64,000 nt of DNA from Pseudomonadales bacterium (GCA_022072145.1 JAJVIG010000005.1:62001-126000); one strand, 5' to 3'. Positions 1-11,003 are shown, counted from the stretch's first letter. Numbers and translations: made by a program. The notes: generated from the letters alone by a model not told the origin.

Positions 1-66
1 CCGTATCGTTACCTGATTCCTTCCCCTCCCGCTTCGCCGCACGCCTCGTTGCTTTCAGCGACACCC

Positions 67-179
67 GGTTCGGCCGCAGGCCGAGCCTGCGGGCATCGCG
101 GTCCGGGCTGTGCCCGGACATTTGTTCGGCCGCAGGCCGAACCTACGCGGACGTTTGTTCGGCCGCAGGCCGAACCTAC
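67..179. repeat. Cluster of REP-like palindromes (GTTCGGCC-GCA-GGCCGAACCTAC at 124-146 and 157-179; GTCCGGGC-TGT-GCCCGGAC at 101-119; degenerate copy at 67-87)
   Basis: Direct reading; two identical 23-mers plus related hairpins, same sequences recur near 16.8 kb and 37.7 kb. Confidence 0.9.
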
Positions 180-1091
180 TCAGGGGTTGCGGGTCTCCTC
201 GCCGAAGATCCCGATCAGCGTCGCGGCCAGCTGGTCGAGTTCCAGCGACATCAAGGCGAAGTCCGCGTCGAAACGCGCCGCGGCGTCGAGTTCCGGGTCG
301 ATGCCGGATTCGTTGCGCACGATCTCGGGGTACTTGATCGCCTTCACGGCCATATCCTCGGCCAGCACGAAGCCGATACGCTCCTTCCAGTCCAGCCCGA
401 GCGCGCCGACCTGCTTGCCGGCGTCGAGGTGTTCGCGCACCTCGCGGGTCGCCAGATCCTGCTGGCGGCAGCGCACCACGTTCGCCGCGTTCAGCGGATC
501 GCGCAGGTCGCAGTGCTGCCCGAGCCGCAGGCCGGCGGGCAGCCTTGTGCCGCCGAGCCAGCGCGTCATGATCTCGACCGGGTTGTGCTGCGGCACCAGC
601 GGACGCACGGGCAGGCGCCCCAGGCTGTCGCGCAGCAGGTTCAGCAGGTCCTCGGCGCGCGCCGGGGTCGGCGAATCGATCAGCAGCAGCCCGCGTGCTT
701 CCGCCAGGAACGCGAACGTGAGTTGCGAGCGCGTCAGCGCGCGCGGCAACAACGTCTGTATGACCTCGTCCTTCAGGTTCGCGCGCTCGCGCTTGTGCAG
801 CTTGCGGCCCTCGGCGTTCTCGATCTCGAGGATCTTCTCGTCGAGCACCTCGCGGATCGCCGCCGGCGGCAGCAGCTTCTGCTGCGTGCGTGCGCACACC
901 AGATGGAAGCCGGTGACGCTGTGCACGAGGTGCGTGGCAGCCGGCCCCATCGGTGACACCCAGCCGGTGCGGCGGGTGTCCATTCCCGCGCACGGGACGA
1001 ACGCCGCGGCCTGCAGGCGCTCGCCGAGTTCGGCCGCCGGGCAAGGCAGTGCGTCGGTCAGACGGTAGATACGCAGATTCTTGAACCACAT
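180..1091 (-). CDS. rdgC: Recombination-associated protein RdgC
   Basis: N-terminus MWFKNLRIYRLT, ~303 aa, RdgC-like sequence throughout. Confidence 0.9.
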   Translation of the reverse strand: MWFKNLRIYRLTDALPCPAAELGERLQAAAFVPCAGMDTRRTGWVSPMGPAATHLVHSVTGFHLVCARTQQKLLPPAAIREVLDEKILEIENAEGRKLHKRERANLKDEVIQTLLPRALTRSQLTFAFLAEARGLLLIDSPTPARAEDLLNLLRDSLGRLPVRPLVPQHNPVEIMTRWLGGTRLPAGLRLGQHCDLRDPLNAANVVRCRQQDLATREVREHLDAGKQVGALGLDWKERIGFVLAEDMAVKAIKYPEIVRNESGIDPELDAAARFDADFALMSLELDQLAATLIGIFGEETRNP

Positions 1092-1307
1092 CGGAAACGG
1101 GCCGCCTCGCTGGGGGACGCGGATTATGGACGAGCGTGCGCGCTGCCGCCACGCGGGATTGGGGGGGCGCTGCGGACGCTGCCGCGAAAGCCCGTGGCGG
1201 TGTCGCCGGTTTTGCGCCGGCCCGCAGGGGTCGGGAAGGCCTTTGCGACAGTCCCGGCAAACGCCGCTACAATGCGTGCGCGCACGGGTGCGCGTAAGGA
1301 GCGGCAC

Positions 1308-1943
1308 TTGCTCGAGATCATCGTCGCTGGCGGCTGGGTCATGCTGCCGATCCTGCTCGGTTCGATCGTGGCGCTGGCGATCGGCATCGAGCGCTGGTGG
1401 ACGCTGGACTACCGCAAGGTGGTGCCCGCCAACACGCTGGCCGAAGTCTGGCAGCTGATCCGCCGCAACGAGCTGTCCCCGGATCGGCTGCGCGCGCTGA
1501 AGGAGTCCTCGCCGCTCGGCGCGATCCTCGCCGCGGGCCTGGCGAACGCGCACGCCGGCCGCGACGTCATGAAGGAGAGCATCGAGGAGGCCGCCGGCCA
1601 CGTGATCCACGAGCTCGAACGCTACCTGAACACGCTGGGCACGATCGCCGCCATCGAGCCGCTGCTCGGGCTGCTGGGCACCGTGCTCGGCATGATCCAG
1701 GTCTTCTCCGACGTGATGCTGCACGGCACCGGCAACGCGGAGCTGCTCGCCGGAGGTATCTCGAAGGCGCTGATCACCACCGCGGCCGGCCTGATCATCG
1801 CGATCCCGGCGCTGATCCTGCACCGCCATTTCCTGCGCCGTGTCGACACCATCGTGGTCGGGCTGGAGCAGGAGGCGATCAAGCTGGTCGATGCGGTGCA
1901 CGGCGGACGTCCGGTCGACCTGCGCGAGAAGCCCGCCACGTGA
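1308..1943 (+). CDS. exbB: MotA/TolQ/ExbB proton channel family protein
   Basis: ExbB/TolQ-like membrane protein; probable TTG start at 1308 after AAGGAG; overlaps ExbD. Confidence 0.85.
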   Translation: MLEIIVAGGWVMLPILLGSIVALAIGIERWWTLDYRKVVPANTLAEVWQLIRRNELSPDRLRALKESSPLGAILAAGLANAHAGRDVMKESIEEAAGHVIHELERYLNTLGTIAAIEPLLGLLGTVLGMIQVFSDVMLHGTGNAELLAGGISKALITTAAGLIIAIPALILHRHFLRRVDTIVVGLEQEAIKLVDAVHGGRPVDLREKPAT

Positions 1944-2365
1944 AGTTCCACCGCAAGCCGCGCGTCGAATCCGGCATCGACATCACGCCGCTGGTCGACG
2001 TGGTGTTCCTGATGCTGATCTTCTTCATGGTGTCGACCACGTTCACTCGCGAGGCGCACCTGCAGCTCACGCTGCCGGAGGCCCGCGGCACCCCGGAACC
2101 GGCGCGTGACGAGGAACTGGAACTGGTGGTTGCCGCCTCGGGCGCGATGGCGCTGAACGGGCGCGCGCTGGTGAACGCGCGCATCGAGACGATCATGGCC
2201 GCGCTCGGCGAGGCCAGCGGCGGCGATGCGAAGCGCCCGCTGGTGATCACGGCCGACGCCGCGGCGGCGCACGAGCTCGTGGTGCGCGCGATGGACGCCG
2301 CGGGCCGCAGCGGTTTCTCGCGTCTGCGCATCACGACCCGGCTGCCGGAGGAAGGCGGCGGCTGA
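1940..2365 (+). CDS. exbD: ExbD/TolR family biopolymer transport protein
   Basis: GIDITPLVDVVFLMLIFFMVSTTF motif; GTG start. Confidence 0.88.
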   Translation: MKFHRKPRVESGIDITPLVDVVFLMLIFFMVSTTFTREAHLQLTLPEARGTPEPARDEELELVVAASGAMALNGRALVNARIETIMAALGEASGGDAKRPLVITADAAAAHELVVRAMDAAGRSGFSRLRITTRLPEEGGG

Positions 2366-2382
2366 GGCCGCCGCCGGCGACG

Positions 2383-4194
2383 ATGGGCACGGGTGGCGCG
2401 CGGCCGGGAGACCTGCGGATCTACGCGCGACTGCTGGCGTACGTGGTGCCGTACTGGCCGCTGTTCGTCGCCAGCGTGGCGGGTTTCGCGCTGTACTCGG
2501 GCGCGCAGGTGCTGCTCGCCGACCTCACGCAGTTCATCGTCGATGCGGTGGGCGGCGCCGCGAACCTCGAGTCGGGGATCGTGGCGCGCAGCGTCGGCGC
2601 GCTGTTCGGCCAGGGCATCGACATCACGCGCGCGCGTGTGCTGATCCCGCTGGCGATGATCGCGGTGATGGTGCTGCGCGGCATCGGTTTCGTGCTCGGC
2701 AACTACTGTCTGCAGTACACGGCGAGCATTCTCGTGCACCGGCTGCGCACCGGACTGTTCGAGCATATGCTCGATGCGCCGGGCGCGTGGTTCGACGCCA
2801 GCCCCGCGGGCGTGCTGATCTCCAAGATCACGTTCAACGTCGAGCAGGTCACCGGCGCCGCGACCAAGGCGGTGACCGTGATCCTGCGCGAGGGCGCGTT
2901 CGTGATCGGGCTGCTGTTCTACATCTTCTACCTGAACTGGCGGCTGTCGCTGGTGTTCGTGCTGGTGGCGCCGCTGATCGCGCTGGTGGTGTACCTGGTG
3001 AGCCGGCGTTTCCGTACCATCAGCCGCAGGATCCAGCGCGCGATGGGCAACGTCACGCACGTGGCGGGGGAGGCGATCGGCGGCTACCGCGTGGTGCGCA
3101 TGTTCGGCGGCAAGGACTTCGAGCGCGGGCGTTTCCGGCAGGCCAGCGACTACAACCGCCGTCAGCAGATGAAGCTCGCGCTGGCGGATGCCTTCGGTCC
3201 GGTCACCATCCAGTTGCTGGTCGGACTGGCGATGGCGCTGCTGGTGTGGCTGGCGCTGGACCCCGCGGTGCTGGGGCAGCTGAGCGGCGGGCAGTTCACC
3301 GCGTTCCTGGTCGCCGCCGGCATGCTCGCCAAGCCGATCCGCCAGCTGAGCGAGGTCAGCAGCACGGTGCAGCGCGGTCTGGCGGCGGCCGAGGACATCT
3401 TCCGCCAGCTGGACATGCAGCCTGAACCCGACGCGGGCACCTTCACCGTGGAGCGCGCGCGCGGCGAGATCACGGTGCGCGGGTTGCGCTTCGCGTACGC
3501 CCCCGACGCGGAGCCGGTGCTGTCGGATGTCGGGTTCACGGTGCGCCCCGGCGAGACGCTCGCGCTGGTGGGGCGTTCCGGCGGCGGCAAGTCGACGCTG
3601 GTGGGGTTGCTGACGCGCTTCCATCCTTACGGGCACGGCGAGATCCTGCTCGACGGCATGGACATCCGCGCGTACCGGTTGGCGAACCTGCGCGCGCAGA
3701 TCGCGCTGGTCGGCCAGCAGGTCACGCTGTTCAACGACACGATCCGCAACAACATCGCCTATGGTGAACTGGCCGGGCGCAGCGAGACGGCCATACTGGC
3801 GGCGGCGCGCGCGGCGCACGTGCTGGAGTTCACCGAGCGCCTGCCGCAGGGCCTGGACACGCTGGTCGGTGACGACGGCATGCTGCTCTCCGGCGGCCAG
3901 CGCCAGCGCATCGCGATCGCGCGTGCGCTGCTGAAGGACGCACCGATCCTGATCCTCGACGAGGCGACCGCCGCGCTCGACAACGAGTCCGAGCGCCACG
4001 TGCAGGCCGCGCTCGAGGCGCTGATGGCCGGTCGCACCACGATCGTGATCGCGCACCGGTTGTCGACGATCGAGAGCGCCGACCAGATCCTGGTGCTCGA
4101 GAGCGGGCGGGTCGTCGAGCGTGGCACGCACGCGGAGCTGCTGGCGCGCGGCGGGCGGTACGCGCAGCTCCACAGCCGCAGCTTCGAGAGCTGA
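2383..4194 (+). CDS. msbA: Lipid A export permease/ATP-binding protein MsbA
   Basis: ABC TM domain plus Walker A GRSGGGKST, LSGGQRQR signature, ILDEATAALD; next to lpxK. Confidence 0.92.
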   Translation: MGTGGARPGDLRIYARLLAYVVPYWPLFVASVAGFALYSGAQVLLADLTQFIVDAVGGAANLESGIVARSVGALFGQGIDITRARVLIPLAMIAVMVLRGIGFVLGNYCLQYTASILVHRLRTGLFEHMLDAPGAWFDASPAGVLISKITFNVEQVTGAATKAVTVILREGAFVIGLLFYIFYLNWRLSLVFVLVAPLIALVVYLVSRRFRTISRRIQRAMGNVTHVAGEAIGGYRVVRMFGGKDFERGRFRQASDYNRRQQMKLALADAFGPVTIQLLVGLAMALLVWLALDPAVLGQLSGGQFTAFLVAAGMLAKPIRQLSEVSSTVQRGLAAAEDIFRQLDMQPEPDAGTFTVERARGEITVRGLRFAYAPDAEPVLSDVGFTVRPGETLALVGRSGGGKSTLVGLLTRFHPYGHGEILLDGMDIRAYRLANLRAQIALVGQQVTLFNDTIRNNIAYGELAGRSETAILAAARAAHVLEFTERLPQGLDTLVGDDGMLLSGGQRQRIAIARALLKDAPILILDEATAALDNESERHVQAALEALMAGRTTIVIAHRLSTIESADQILVLESGRVVERGTHAELLARGGRYAQLHSRSFES

Positions 4195-4197
4195 GCG

Positions 4198-5211
4198 TTG
4201 CGCGCCGCGCTCGAGAGACGGCTGCTCGCGTTTTGGCACGCACCACCGCCGTCGGCCGCGCGGCTGCTGCAGCCGCTCGAGGCGGCGTTCATCGCGCTCG
4301 CGTGCCGGCGCCGCGAAGGCGCCGCGCGCAGCGCGCGGCCGCTGCCGGTACCGGTGATCGTGGTCGGCAACCTCGCCGTCGGGGGCACTGGCAAGACGCC
4401 GCTGGTGATCGCGCTGGCGCGGCTGCTCACGCGCCGGGGCATGCGCGTGGGGGTGGTGAGCCGCGGCTACGGCGGCCGCGAGCGTGGTCCGCTCGGCGTG
4501 CACGCCGGCACCGATGTGCGGCATTGCGGTGACGAGGCCGCGCTGCTGGCCGCGCGGGTGGACGGCCCGGTGTGGGTGGGACGCGATCGCGCGCGGGCCG
4601 CGCGCGAGCTGCTCGCGGCGACACCGGTGGAGGTGATCCTCGCCGACGACGGACTGCAGCATTACCGCCTCGCACGTTCGATGGAAATCTGCGTGCTGGA
4701 CTCCACGCGCTGGCTGGGCAACGGTCATTGCCTGCCGTTGGGGCCGCTGCGCGAGCCACCGGCGCGCCTCGCCGAAGTGGACTACGTACTGGCCAACGGC
4801 GACGCCACGGCGCCGAGCGCGCTCGAGGTGCACGGGCGCATGCGGCTGCTGCCCGGTGCGTGGCGGCAGGTGCGCGACGATGTGCTGCTCGGTGCCGGCG
4901 CACCGGCCGCCGGCGAGCGTGTGCACGCGGTCGCCGGCATCGGCAATCCGCAGCGCTTCTTCGCGACGCTGCGCGCGCTCGGTCTGGATCCGATCGAACA
5001 TCCCTTCGCCGATCACCACCGGTTCCGCGAGTGCGAGCTGCAGTTCGGTGACCGGCTGCGCGTTGTGATGACCGAAAAGGATGCAGTAAAGTGTCGCCGC
5101 TTCGCCGCGCCCCACTGGCTGGCGCTGGGCATCGAGGCGCAGTTGCCCGATTCGCTCGGCGAGGCCGTGCTGCGTTGCATCGCCACCCATCCTCCGAGGC
5201 TGCTCGCGTGA
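4198..5211 (+). CDS. lpxK: Tetraacyldisaccharide 4'-kinase
   Basis: [18 protein letters not shown] motif; msbA-lpxK-kdsB order. Confidence 0.92.
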   Translation: MRAALERRLLAFWHAPPPSAARLLQPLEAAFIALACRRREGAARSARPLPVPVIVVGNLAVGGTGKTPLVIALARLLTRRGMRVGVVSRGYGGRERGPLGVHAGTDVRHCGDEAALLAARVDGPVWVGRDRARAARELLAATPVEVILADDGLQHYRLARSMEICVLDSTRWLGNGHCLPLGPLREPPARLAEVDYVLANGDATAPSALEVHGRMRLLPGAWRQVRDDVLLGAGAPAAGERVHAVAGIGNPQRFFATLRALGLDPIEHPFADHHRFRECELQFGDRLRVVMTEKDAVKCRRFAAPHWLALGIEAQLPDSLGEAVLRCIATHPPRLLA

Positions 5212-5972
5212 GTTTCACCGTCGTCATCCCGGCGCGTTTCGCGTCCACGCGCCTGCCCGGCAAGCCGCTGCTCGCGATCGCGGGGCGACCGATGGTGCGC
5301 CACGTCTGGGAGCGCGCCACGCGAAGCGGCGCGCGCCGCGTGGTGATCGCCACCGACGATGCGCGCATCCGCGATGCCGCGCTCGCCTTCGGCGCCGAGG
5401 TCTGCATGACGGCCGCCTCGCATCCGTCGGGAACGGACCGCCTGCAGGAGACGGTGCGTTCGCTGGGCCTCGGCGACGAGGAGATCGTGGTGAACGTGCA
5501 GGGCGACGAGCCGCTGATCCCGCCGGCCGTGATCGACCAGGTCGCGGCGAACCTGGCGCTACACCCGCGCTGCGCGATCGCGACGCTGTGCGAGCCGCTG
5601 GCCGACGCCGCGCAGTTTTTCGATCCGAACGTGGTCAAGGTGGTCGTGGGCGAGGACGGACACGCGCTGTATTTCAGCCGCGCACCGATCCCGTGGTCAC
5701 GCGATGCGTTCGCGCGTTCGCGCGAGGAACTGCCGCCGGGCTTGCCGGCGCGCCGCCACGTAGGGATCTACGCATACCGCGTCGCGTTCCTGCACCGTTT
5801 CGTGGGCTGGCCGACCGGCACGCTCGAGGCCTTCGAATCGCTGGAACAGTTGCGCGCGCTCGAGCACGGCGAGGCGATCCACGTCGCCGAGGCCGGCGTC
5901 GCGGTTCCGGGCGGCGTCGATACGCCGGCGGACCTGGCGCGTGTCGAAGGCCTGCTCGGGGGCGGGGCATGA
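5208..5972 (+). CDS. kdsB: 3-deoxy-manno-octulosonate cytidylyltransferase
   Basis: [20 protein letters not shown]-terminus; GTG start overlapping lpxK stop. Confidence 0.92.
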   Translation: MSFTVVIPARFASTRLPGKPLLAIAGRPMVRHVWERATRSGARRVVIATDDARIRDAALAFGAEVCMTAASHPSGTDRLQETVRSLGLGDEEIVVNVQGDEPLIPPAVIDQVAANLALHPRCAIATLCEPLADAAQFFDPNVVKVVVGEDGHALYFSRAPIPWSRDAFARSREELPPGLPARRHVGIYAYRVAFLHRFVGWPTGTLEAFESLEQLRALEHGEAIHVAEAGVAVPGGVDTPADLARVEGLLGGGA

Positions 5973-6442
5973 CGGTCGCGGTGCTGTTCGTGTGCCTCGG
6001 TAACATCTGCCGCTCGCCGACCGCCGATGCGGTGTTCGCGCACAAGGCGCGCGCGCTGGGCCTGCACCGGCGCGTGCACGTGGACTCGGCGGGCACCGGT
6101 GACTGGCACATTGGTCAGGCGCCGGATGTGCGCGCGCAGCGTCACGCCGCGCGCCGCGGCTACGACCTGTCGGTGCTGCGGGCGCGCCAGGTGGTGCCGG
6201 AGGATTTCCGTCGTTTCGATTTCGTGCTCGCCATGGATCGTGGCAACCTGGCCGATCTGCAACGACTGCGTCCCGGTCCCGACGGCACCGAACCGCAGCT
6301 GCTGCTCGGCTACGGGAGCAGCGGGCTGCTCGAGGTCCCCGATCCCTACTACGGCGGCGACGAAGGCTTCGAGCAGGTGCTGGACCTGATCGAGGACGCT
6401 GCCGACGCGCTGCTCGCGCACATCCGCGCTACCCGCCTCTGA
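5969..6442 (+). CDS. Low-molecular-weight protein tyrosine phosphatase
   Basis: [16 protein letters not shown] (CX5R) and DPYYGG motifs. Confidence 0.92.
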   Translation: MTVAVLFVCLGNICRSPTADAVFAHKARALGLHRRVHVDSAGTGDWHIGQAPDVRAQRHAARRGYDLSVLRARQVVPEDFRRFDFVLAMDRGNLADLQRLRPGPDGTEPQLLLGYGSSGLLEVPDPYYGGDEGFEQVLDLIEDAADALLAHIRATRL

Positions 6443-6447
6443 TACGC

Positions 6448-7458
6448 ATGCGGATCACCGCCGACGCACCGCTCGTGCACTGCAACACGCTGCGCCTCCC
6501 CGCGCGCGCCGAGTGGTGCGCCAGCGTCGGCACGCCGGCGGAACTCGCCGAGGCGCTTGCGTTCGCCCGCTCGCGGGCGTTGCCGGTGTGCGTGCTCGGC
6601 GGCGGCAGCAACGTGGTGCTGCGCGAGCGCATCCCGGGCTGCGTGCTGCTGATGCGGATGCAGGGCGAGGACGTCCTGGAGCACGGCGACGCGGTGGTGC
6701 GGCTGCGGGTGGCGGCCGGCACGTGCTGGCACGATTTCGTTCTCGCCTGCCACGCGCGCGGCTGGTACGGCCTGGAGAACCTGGCGCTGATCCCGGGCAC
6801 CGTGGGCGCGGCGCCGGTGCAGAACATCGGCGCCTACGGAGTGGAGCTCGCGGCCTTCGTCGAGGAGGTAGGGGCCGTCGACCGCGCGACCGGTGAGCGC
6901 TGCACCTTCACGCGCGCCGATTGCTGTTTCGCCTACCGCCACAGCATTTTCAAGGGCGAACTCGCCGAGCGGACGGTGATCACCGATGTGACGTTCAGGC
7001 TGCCGCTCGACGCCGCGGTGCAGGCCGACTACCCGGCGTTGCGCGCGGCGCTGGACGGCGCTGCCGATCCGACGCCCGCAGAGGTCCTGCGGGCCGTGCT
7101 CGCGATCCGTCGCCAGCGCCTGCCGGATCCGCAGCGGCTGCCGAACGTCGGCAGTTTCTTCCACAACCCGGTGCTGGAGCGCGCACGCTTCGAGAGCCTG
7201 CGCACGCGCCATCCGGACGTGGTGCACTGGGCGGACGGCGAGCGCGTCAAGCTGGCAGCGGCGTGGCTGGTGGAGCAGGCGGGCGGCAAGGCGATGCGCG
7301 AAGGCGCCGCGCGCGTGCACGAACGCCAGGCGCTGGTGCTGGTCAACGATGGCGATGCGACTGCCACCGAGGTGCTGGAGCTGGCGCGGCGTATCGCCGC
7401 GGCGGTCGCTGCGCGTTTCGGCGTGGAGCTGCGGATCGAGCCGGCGATCTACGGTTGA
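6448..7458 (+). CDS. murB: UDP-N-acetylmuramate dehydrogenase
   Basis: LGGGSNVVL, NIGAYGVE, GSFFHNP motifs. Confidence 0.92.
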   Translation: MRITADAPLVHCNTLRLPARAEWCASVGTPAELAEALAFARSRALPVCVLGGGSNVVLRERIPGCVLLMRMQGEDVLEHGDAVVRLRVAAGTCWHDFVLACHARGWYGLENLALIPGTVGAAPVQNIGAYGVELAAFVEEVGAVDRATGERCTFTRADCCFAYRHSIFKGELAERTVITDVTFRLPLDAAVQADYPALRAALDGAADPTPAEVLRAVLAIRRQRLPDPQRLPNVGSFFHNPVLERARFESLRTRHPDVVHWADGERVKLAAAWLVEQAGGKAMREGAARVHERQALVLVNDGDATATEVLELARRIAAAVAARFGVELRIEPAIYG

Positions 7459-7485
7459 GTCGCGGTTTCGATGCAATTCGTGTCG

Positions 7486-7511
7486 CCGCATGATCCATAT
7501 GGGTCATGCGG
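7486..7511. promoter_or_regulatory. 26-bp near-perfect palindrome upstream of uvrY (CCGCATGATCCATATGGGTCATGCGG)
   Basis: 24 of 26 positions symmetric. Confidence 0.5.
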
Positions 7512-7614
7512 ACGGCGCCTCGCGTCGTATATGCTCGCACTCCCCGTAACGGCAGGAACCACCCGGCAGGCAGTACAGCGGTGTCCCCTGGACAGGATGC
7601 AGGAGGGAACTGGA

Positions 7615-8280
7615 GTGCTGAACGATCCACCGAACCGGTTTATAGACGTGCTCGTGGTCGACGATCATGACCTGCTGCGTCGCGGCGTGGTCAGCGCGTT
7701 GACCGAGTTGTCCGACATGCGCGTCGTGGCCGAGGCCGCCAGCGGCGAGGAGGCGATCCGCCTCGCGCGCGAGGTGCAACCCGACGTGGTGCTGATGGAT
7801 CTGCGGATGCCGGGCATGGGCGGGCTCGAGGCCGCGCGTCGCATCGGCATGACGCAGCCGCAGACCTGCATCATCGCGGTCACGGCGTGGGACAGCGAAC
7901 CGTGGCAGCGCCTCGGACAGAGCCATATCGCGGCGTGTGTCGGCAAGAACGTGCAGGTGCCCGACCTCGCGGCGACGATCCGCCGTACGCTGGGCGCGCA
8001 CCGGCGCGGCCGGCAGCCACCCGCGATCGCGGAACCCACGCGCAACCCCTTCGACGTGCTGTCGGCGCGCGAGATGCAGGCCTGCACGCTGCTGCTGGCC
8101 GGGCATCGGCCCGCGCAGGTCGCGCGCGAGATGTTCATTGCTCCGAAGACCGTGCACTCGTTCCGCTATCGCATCTTCGAGAAGCTGGGCGTCGGCAGCG
8201 ACATCGAGCTCACCAAGCTCGCGGTAGCGCACGGCATCGCCGGCGTGCGCGACCCCGATCCGTCCGGGGGGCCGCAGTGA
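7615..8280 (+). CDS. uvrY: Response regulator, UvrY/GacA/LetA type
   Basis: Receiver domain VLVVDDHDLLRRGV plus LuxR HTH; GTG start after GGAGGG; followed by uvrC. Confidence 0.88.
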   Translation: MLNDPPNRFIDVLVVDDHDLLRRGVVSALTELSDMRVVAEAASGEEAIRLAREVQPDVVLMDLRMPGMGGLEAARRIGMTQPQTCIIAVTAWDSEPWQRLGQSHIAACVGKNVQVPDLAATIRRTLGAHRRGRQPPAIAEPTRNPFDVLSAREMQACTLLLAGHRPAQVAREMFIAPKTVHSFRYRIFEKLGVGSDIELTKLAVAHGIAGVRDPDPSGGPQ

Positions 8281-10103
8281 GCGGTTTCGACGCGCCGGCC
8301 TTCCTGCGCACGCTGACCGAGCTGCCCGGCGTGTACCAGATGTACGACGCCGGTGGCGCGCTGCTCTACGTCGGCAAGGCGCGCAATCTGCGCAAGCGTG
8401 TGGCCAGCTATTTCCACGACCGCGGCGCCGGGGGGAAAACGGCGGCACTGGTGGCGCGCATCGCCGAGATCCAGGTCACCGTGACCGGCAGCGAGACCGA
8501 GGCGTTGCTGCTCGAACAAAACCTGATCAAGAGCCAGCACCCGCCGTTCAACATCCTGCTGCGCGACGACAAGTCGTACCCGTACATCTTCCTGTCCGAG
8601 GGTGAGCCCTTTCCGCGTCTGGCGTTCCATCGCGGCGCCCGGCGAGCGCCGGGGCGCTATTTCGGGCCGTTTCCGGGCACCACGGCGGTACGCGAGAGCC
8701 TGTCGCTGCTGCAGAAGGTGTTCCGCGTGCGCCAGTGCGAGGACAGCTACTTCCGCAATCGCTCGCGGCCGTGCCTGCAGTACCAGATCGGACGCTGCTC
8801 GGGGCCCTGCGTCGGGCTGGTCGGAGAGGAAGAGTACGCGCAGGCCGTGCGCCACACCGCGCAGTTCCTCGAGGGACGCAGCAGCGAACTGGCCGGGGAA
8901 CTGGCCGACGCGATGGAGCGGGCCGCGGGCGCGCTCGAGTTCGAGCGCGCGGCCATGCGGCGCGACCAGATCCGCGCGCTGCAGGCGGTACGCGAGAAGC
9001 AGTTCATCGAAAGCGGCGAGGGCACGGCGGACGTGATCGCCGCCGCGGCCAGCCCCGGAGCCGCCTGCGTGCACGTCCTGTTCGTGCGCGACGGGCGGAT
9101 CCTCGGCAGCCGCAGTTACTTTCCGCGTTGCCGTCTCGAGGAGACGGCGGCCGAGGTGCTCGCGGCCTTCGTGCCACAGTTCTATCTGGCCGCGAGCGGC
9201 GAGCGCGAGATTCCGCGCGAGATCCTGCTCGCCGGCGAGCTGCCCGACGCCACGGTGATCGCCGAGGCACTGTCCGCGGCCGCGGGCCGCAAGGTCGCGC
9301 TGAGCGCGCGCGTGCGCGGCTCACGCAGCCAGTGGGTGCGGCTCGCGGCGCAGACGGCGCAGCAGAACCTGGGCGGCTACCTCGCGAACCGGCAGCGCCT
9401 GCACGAGCAACTCGGCGAACTGCAGGAGGCGCTGGGGCTCGACGGCGTGCCGGAGCGCATCGAGTGCTTCGACATCAGCCACAGCGGCGGCGAACTCGCG
9501 GTCGCCTCGTGCGTGGTGTTCGACGCCAGCGGACCGCTCAAATCCGATTACCGGCGCTTCAACATCGAGGGCATCACGCCCGGCGACGACTACGGCGCGA
9601 TGCGCCAGGCGCTGACGCGCCGCTACACGCGGCTCAAGGCCGGCGAGGCGCGCCTGCCGGACCTGCTGCTGATCGACGGTGGCAAGGGGCAACTCGCCGA
9701 GGCGCTGGCGGTGCTGGAGGAACTGCAGATCCAGGGCGTCACGGTGGTGGCGGTCGCCAAGGGCAGCACGCGCAGGCCGGGACTGGAGACGCTGATCGTC
9801 GGCGGTGAGCGGCGCGAACGGGTGCTGGCACCGGACTCGAGTGCGCTGCACCTGATCCAGCGCGTGCGCGACGAGGCGCACCGCTTTGCGATCGGTGCGC
9901 TGCAGAAACGCCGTGCAAAGAAGAGCACCGCCTCGCCGCTCGAGCAGATTCCGGGCGTGGGGCCGCGCCGGAGGCGCGAGCTGCTGCGCTATTTCGGGGG
10001 TATCCAGGGCATCGAGCGAGCCAGTCTCGAGGAGTTGATGCGCGTGCAGGGAATCGATCGGCGGATCGCCGAGGATGTTTATGCCGCCTTCCACAACCAA
10101 TAG
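8277..10103 (+). CDS. uvrC: Excinuclease ABC subunit C
   Basis: GIY-YIG-type LPGVYQMYDAGGALLYVGKA N-terminus, C-terminal HhH region. Confidence 0.94.
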   Translation: MSGFDAPAFLRTLTELPGVYQMYDAGGALLYVGKARNLRKRVASYFHDRGAGGKTAALVARIAEIQVTVTGSETEALLLEQNLIKSQHPPFNILLRDDKSYPYIFLSEGEPFPRLAFHRGARRAPGRYFGPFPGTTAVRESLSLLQKVFRVRQCEDSYFRNRSRPCLQYQIGRCSGPCVGLVGEEEYAQAVRHTAQFLEGRSSELAGELADAMERAAGALEFERAAMRRDQIRALQAVREKQFIESGEGTADVIAAAASPGAACVHVLFVRDGRILGSRSYFPRCRLEETAAEVLAAFVPQFYLAASGEREIPREILLAGELPDATVIAEALSAAAGRKVALSARVRGSRSQWVRLAAQTAQQNLGGYLANRQRLHEQLGELQEALGLDGVPERIECFDISHSGGELAVASCVVFDASGPLKSDYRRFNIEGITPGDDYGAMRQALTRRYTRLKAGEARLPDLLLIDGGKGQLAEALAVLEELQIQGVTVVAVAKGSTRRPGLETLIVGGERRERVLAPDSSALHLIQRVRDEAHRFAIGALQKRRAKKSTASPLEQIPGVGPRRRRELLRYFGGIQGIERASLEELMRVQGIDRRIAEDVYAAFHNQ

Positions 10104-10133
10104 AATCGCGTTACGAGTTCGTGCGAGGCGCCG

Positions 10134-10709
10134 ATGAACATTCCGAACGCACTGACCTTCTTCCGCATCGCGCTGATCCCGGTGTTCGTGGTGCTGTTCT
10201 ACCTGCCGTATGCGTGGAGCTATCTGGCTTCCGCCGGCGTGTTCGTGCTCGCCGCGGTGACGGACTGGCTCGACGGCTACCTCGCGCGGCGGCTCAACCA
10301 GTCGACCTCCTTTGGCGCCTTCCTCGATCCGGTCGCCGACAAGCTGATGGTGGTTATCGCGATCGTGCTGCTGGTCGGCCGGCTCGACACCGCGTGGTTC
10401 ACGGTGCCGGCGCTGGTGGTCGTGGGGCGCGAGATCCTGGTGTCGGCGCTGCGCGAGTGGATGGCCGAGATCGGCAAGCGCACCAGCGTGGCGGTGTCGT
10501 GGCTCGGCAAGATCAAGACCTTCGTGCAGATGGTAGCGATCATTCTGCTGCTCGCTGCAGAACGGGGGCTGCACGATGCGTGGCTGGCAGGCGGCTTCCT
10601 GCTGTTCTATGCAGCGGCCGTGCTGACGCTGTGGTCGGCGGCGGCGTACCTGCGCGCGGCGTGGGCCGATCTCCGCGCGGCGGCCAATCGCGCCGGACCG
10701 GCGAATTGA
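10134..10709 (+). CDS. pgsA: CDP-diacylglycerol--glycerol-3-phosphate 3-phosphatidyltransferase
   Basis: [38 protein letters not shown] (CDP-alcohol phosphotransferase motif). Confidence 0.93.
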   Translation: MNIPNALTFFRIALIPVFVVLFYLPYAWSYLASAGVFVLAAVTDWLDGYLARRLNQSTSFGAFLDPVADKLMVVIAIVLLVGRLDTAWFTVPALVVVGREILVSALREWMAEIGKRTSVAVSWLGKIKTFVQMVAIILLLAAERGLHDAWLAGGFLLFYAAAVLTLWSAAAYLRAAWADLRAAANRAGPAN

Positions 10710-10780
10710 CGGTATTCGTCCGCATTCATCGGGTTGACACGGTTTCTTCACGCACTAGAATACGCAGGCCTTCGCGGCAC

Positions 10781-10856
10781 GCGGGAATAGCTCAGTTGGT
10801 AGAGCGCAACCTTGCCAAGGTTGAGGTCGCCGGTTCGAGACCGGTTTCCCGCTCCA
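10781..10856 (+). tRNA. tRNA-Gly (GCC)
   Basis: Cloverleaf GCGGGAATAGCTC...CTTGCCAAG...GGTTCGAGACC...CGCTCCA. Confidence 0.95.
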
Positions 10857-10903
10857 ATCTTTCCGGTACGCCCGCTGCGGGGGTACCAGCAAGTCGATTG
10901 CAC

Positions 10904-10977
10904 GGCGCGGTAGCAGAGTGGTTATGCAGCGGACTGCAACTCCGCGTACGCCGGTTCGATTCCGACCCGCGCCTCCA
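10904..10977 (+). tRNA. tRNA-Cys (GCA)
   Basis: GGCGCGGTAGCAGAG...ACTGCAACT...GGTTCGATTCC...GCGCCTCCA. Confidence 0.95.
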
Positions 10978-11003
10978 ATTCCCGTGAACCGGTTACCGAC
11001 CCC

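Noticed and set aside
1879-5190. 1103-aa minus-strand ORF
   Set aside because: Antisense to clear exbD/msbA/lpxK; low-complexity R/H/Q-rich translation typical of GC-rich shadow frames
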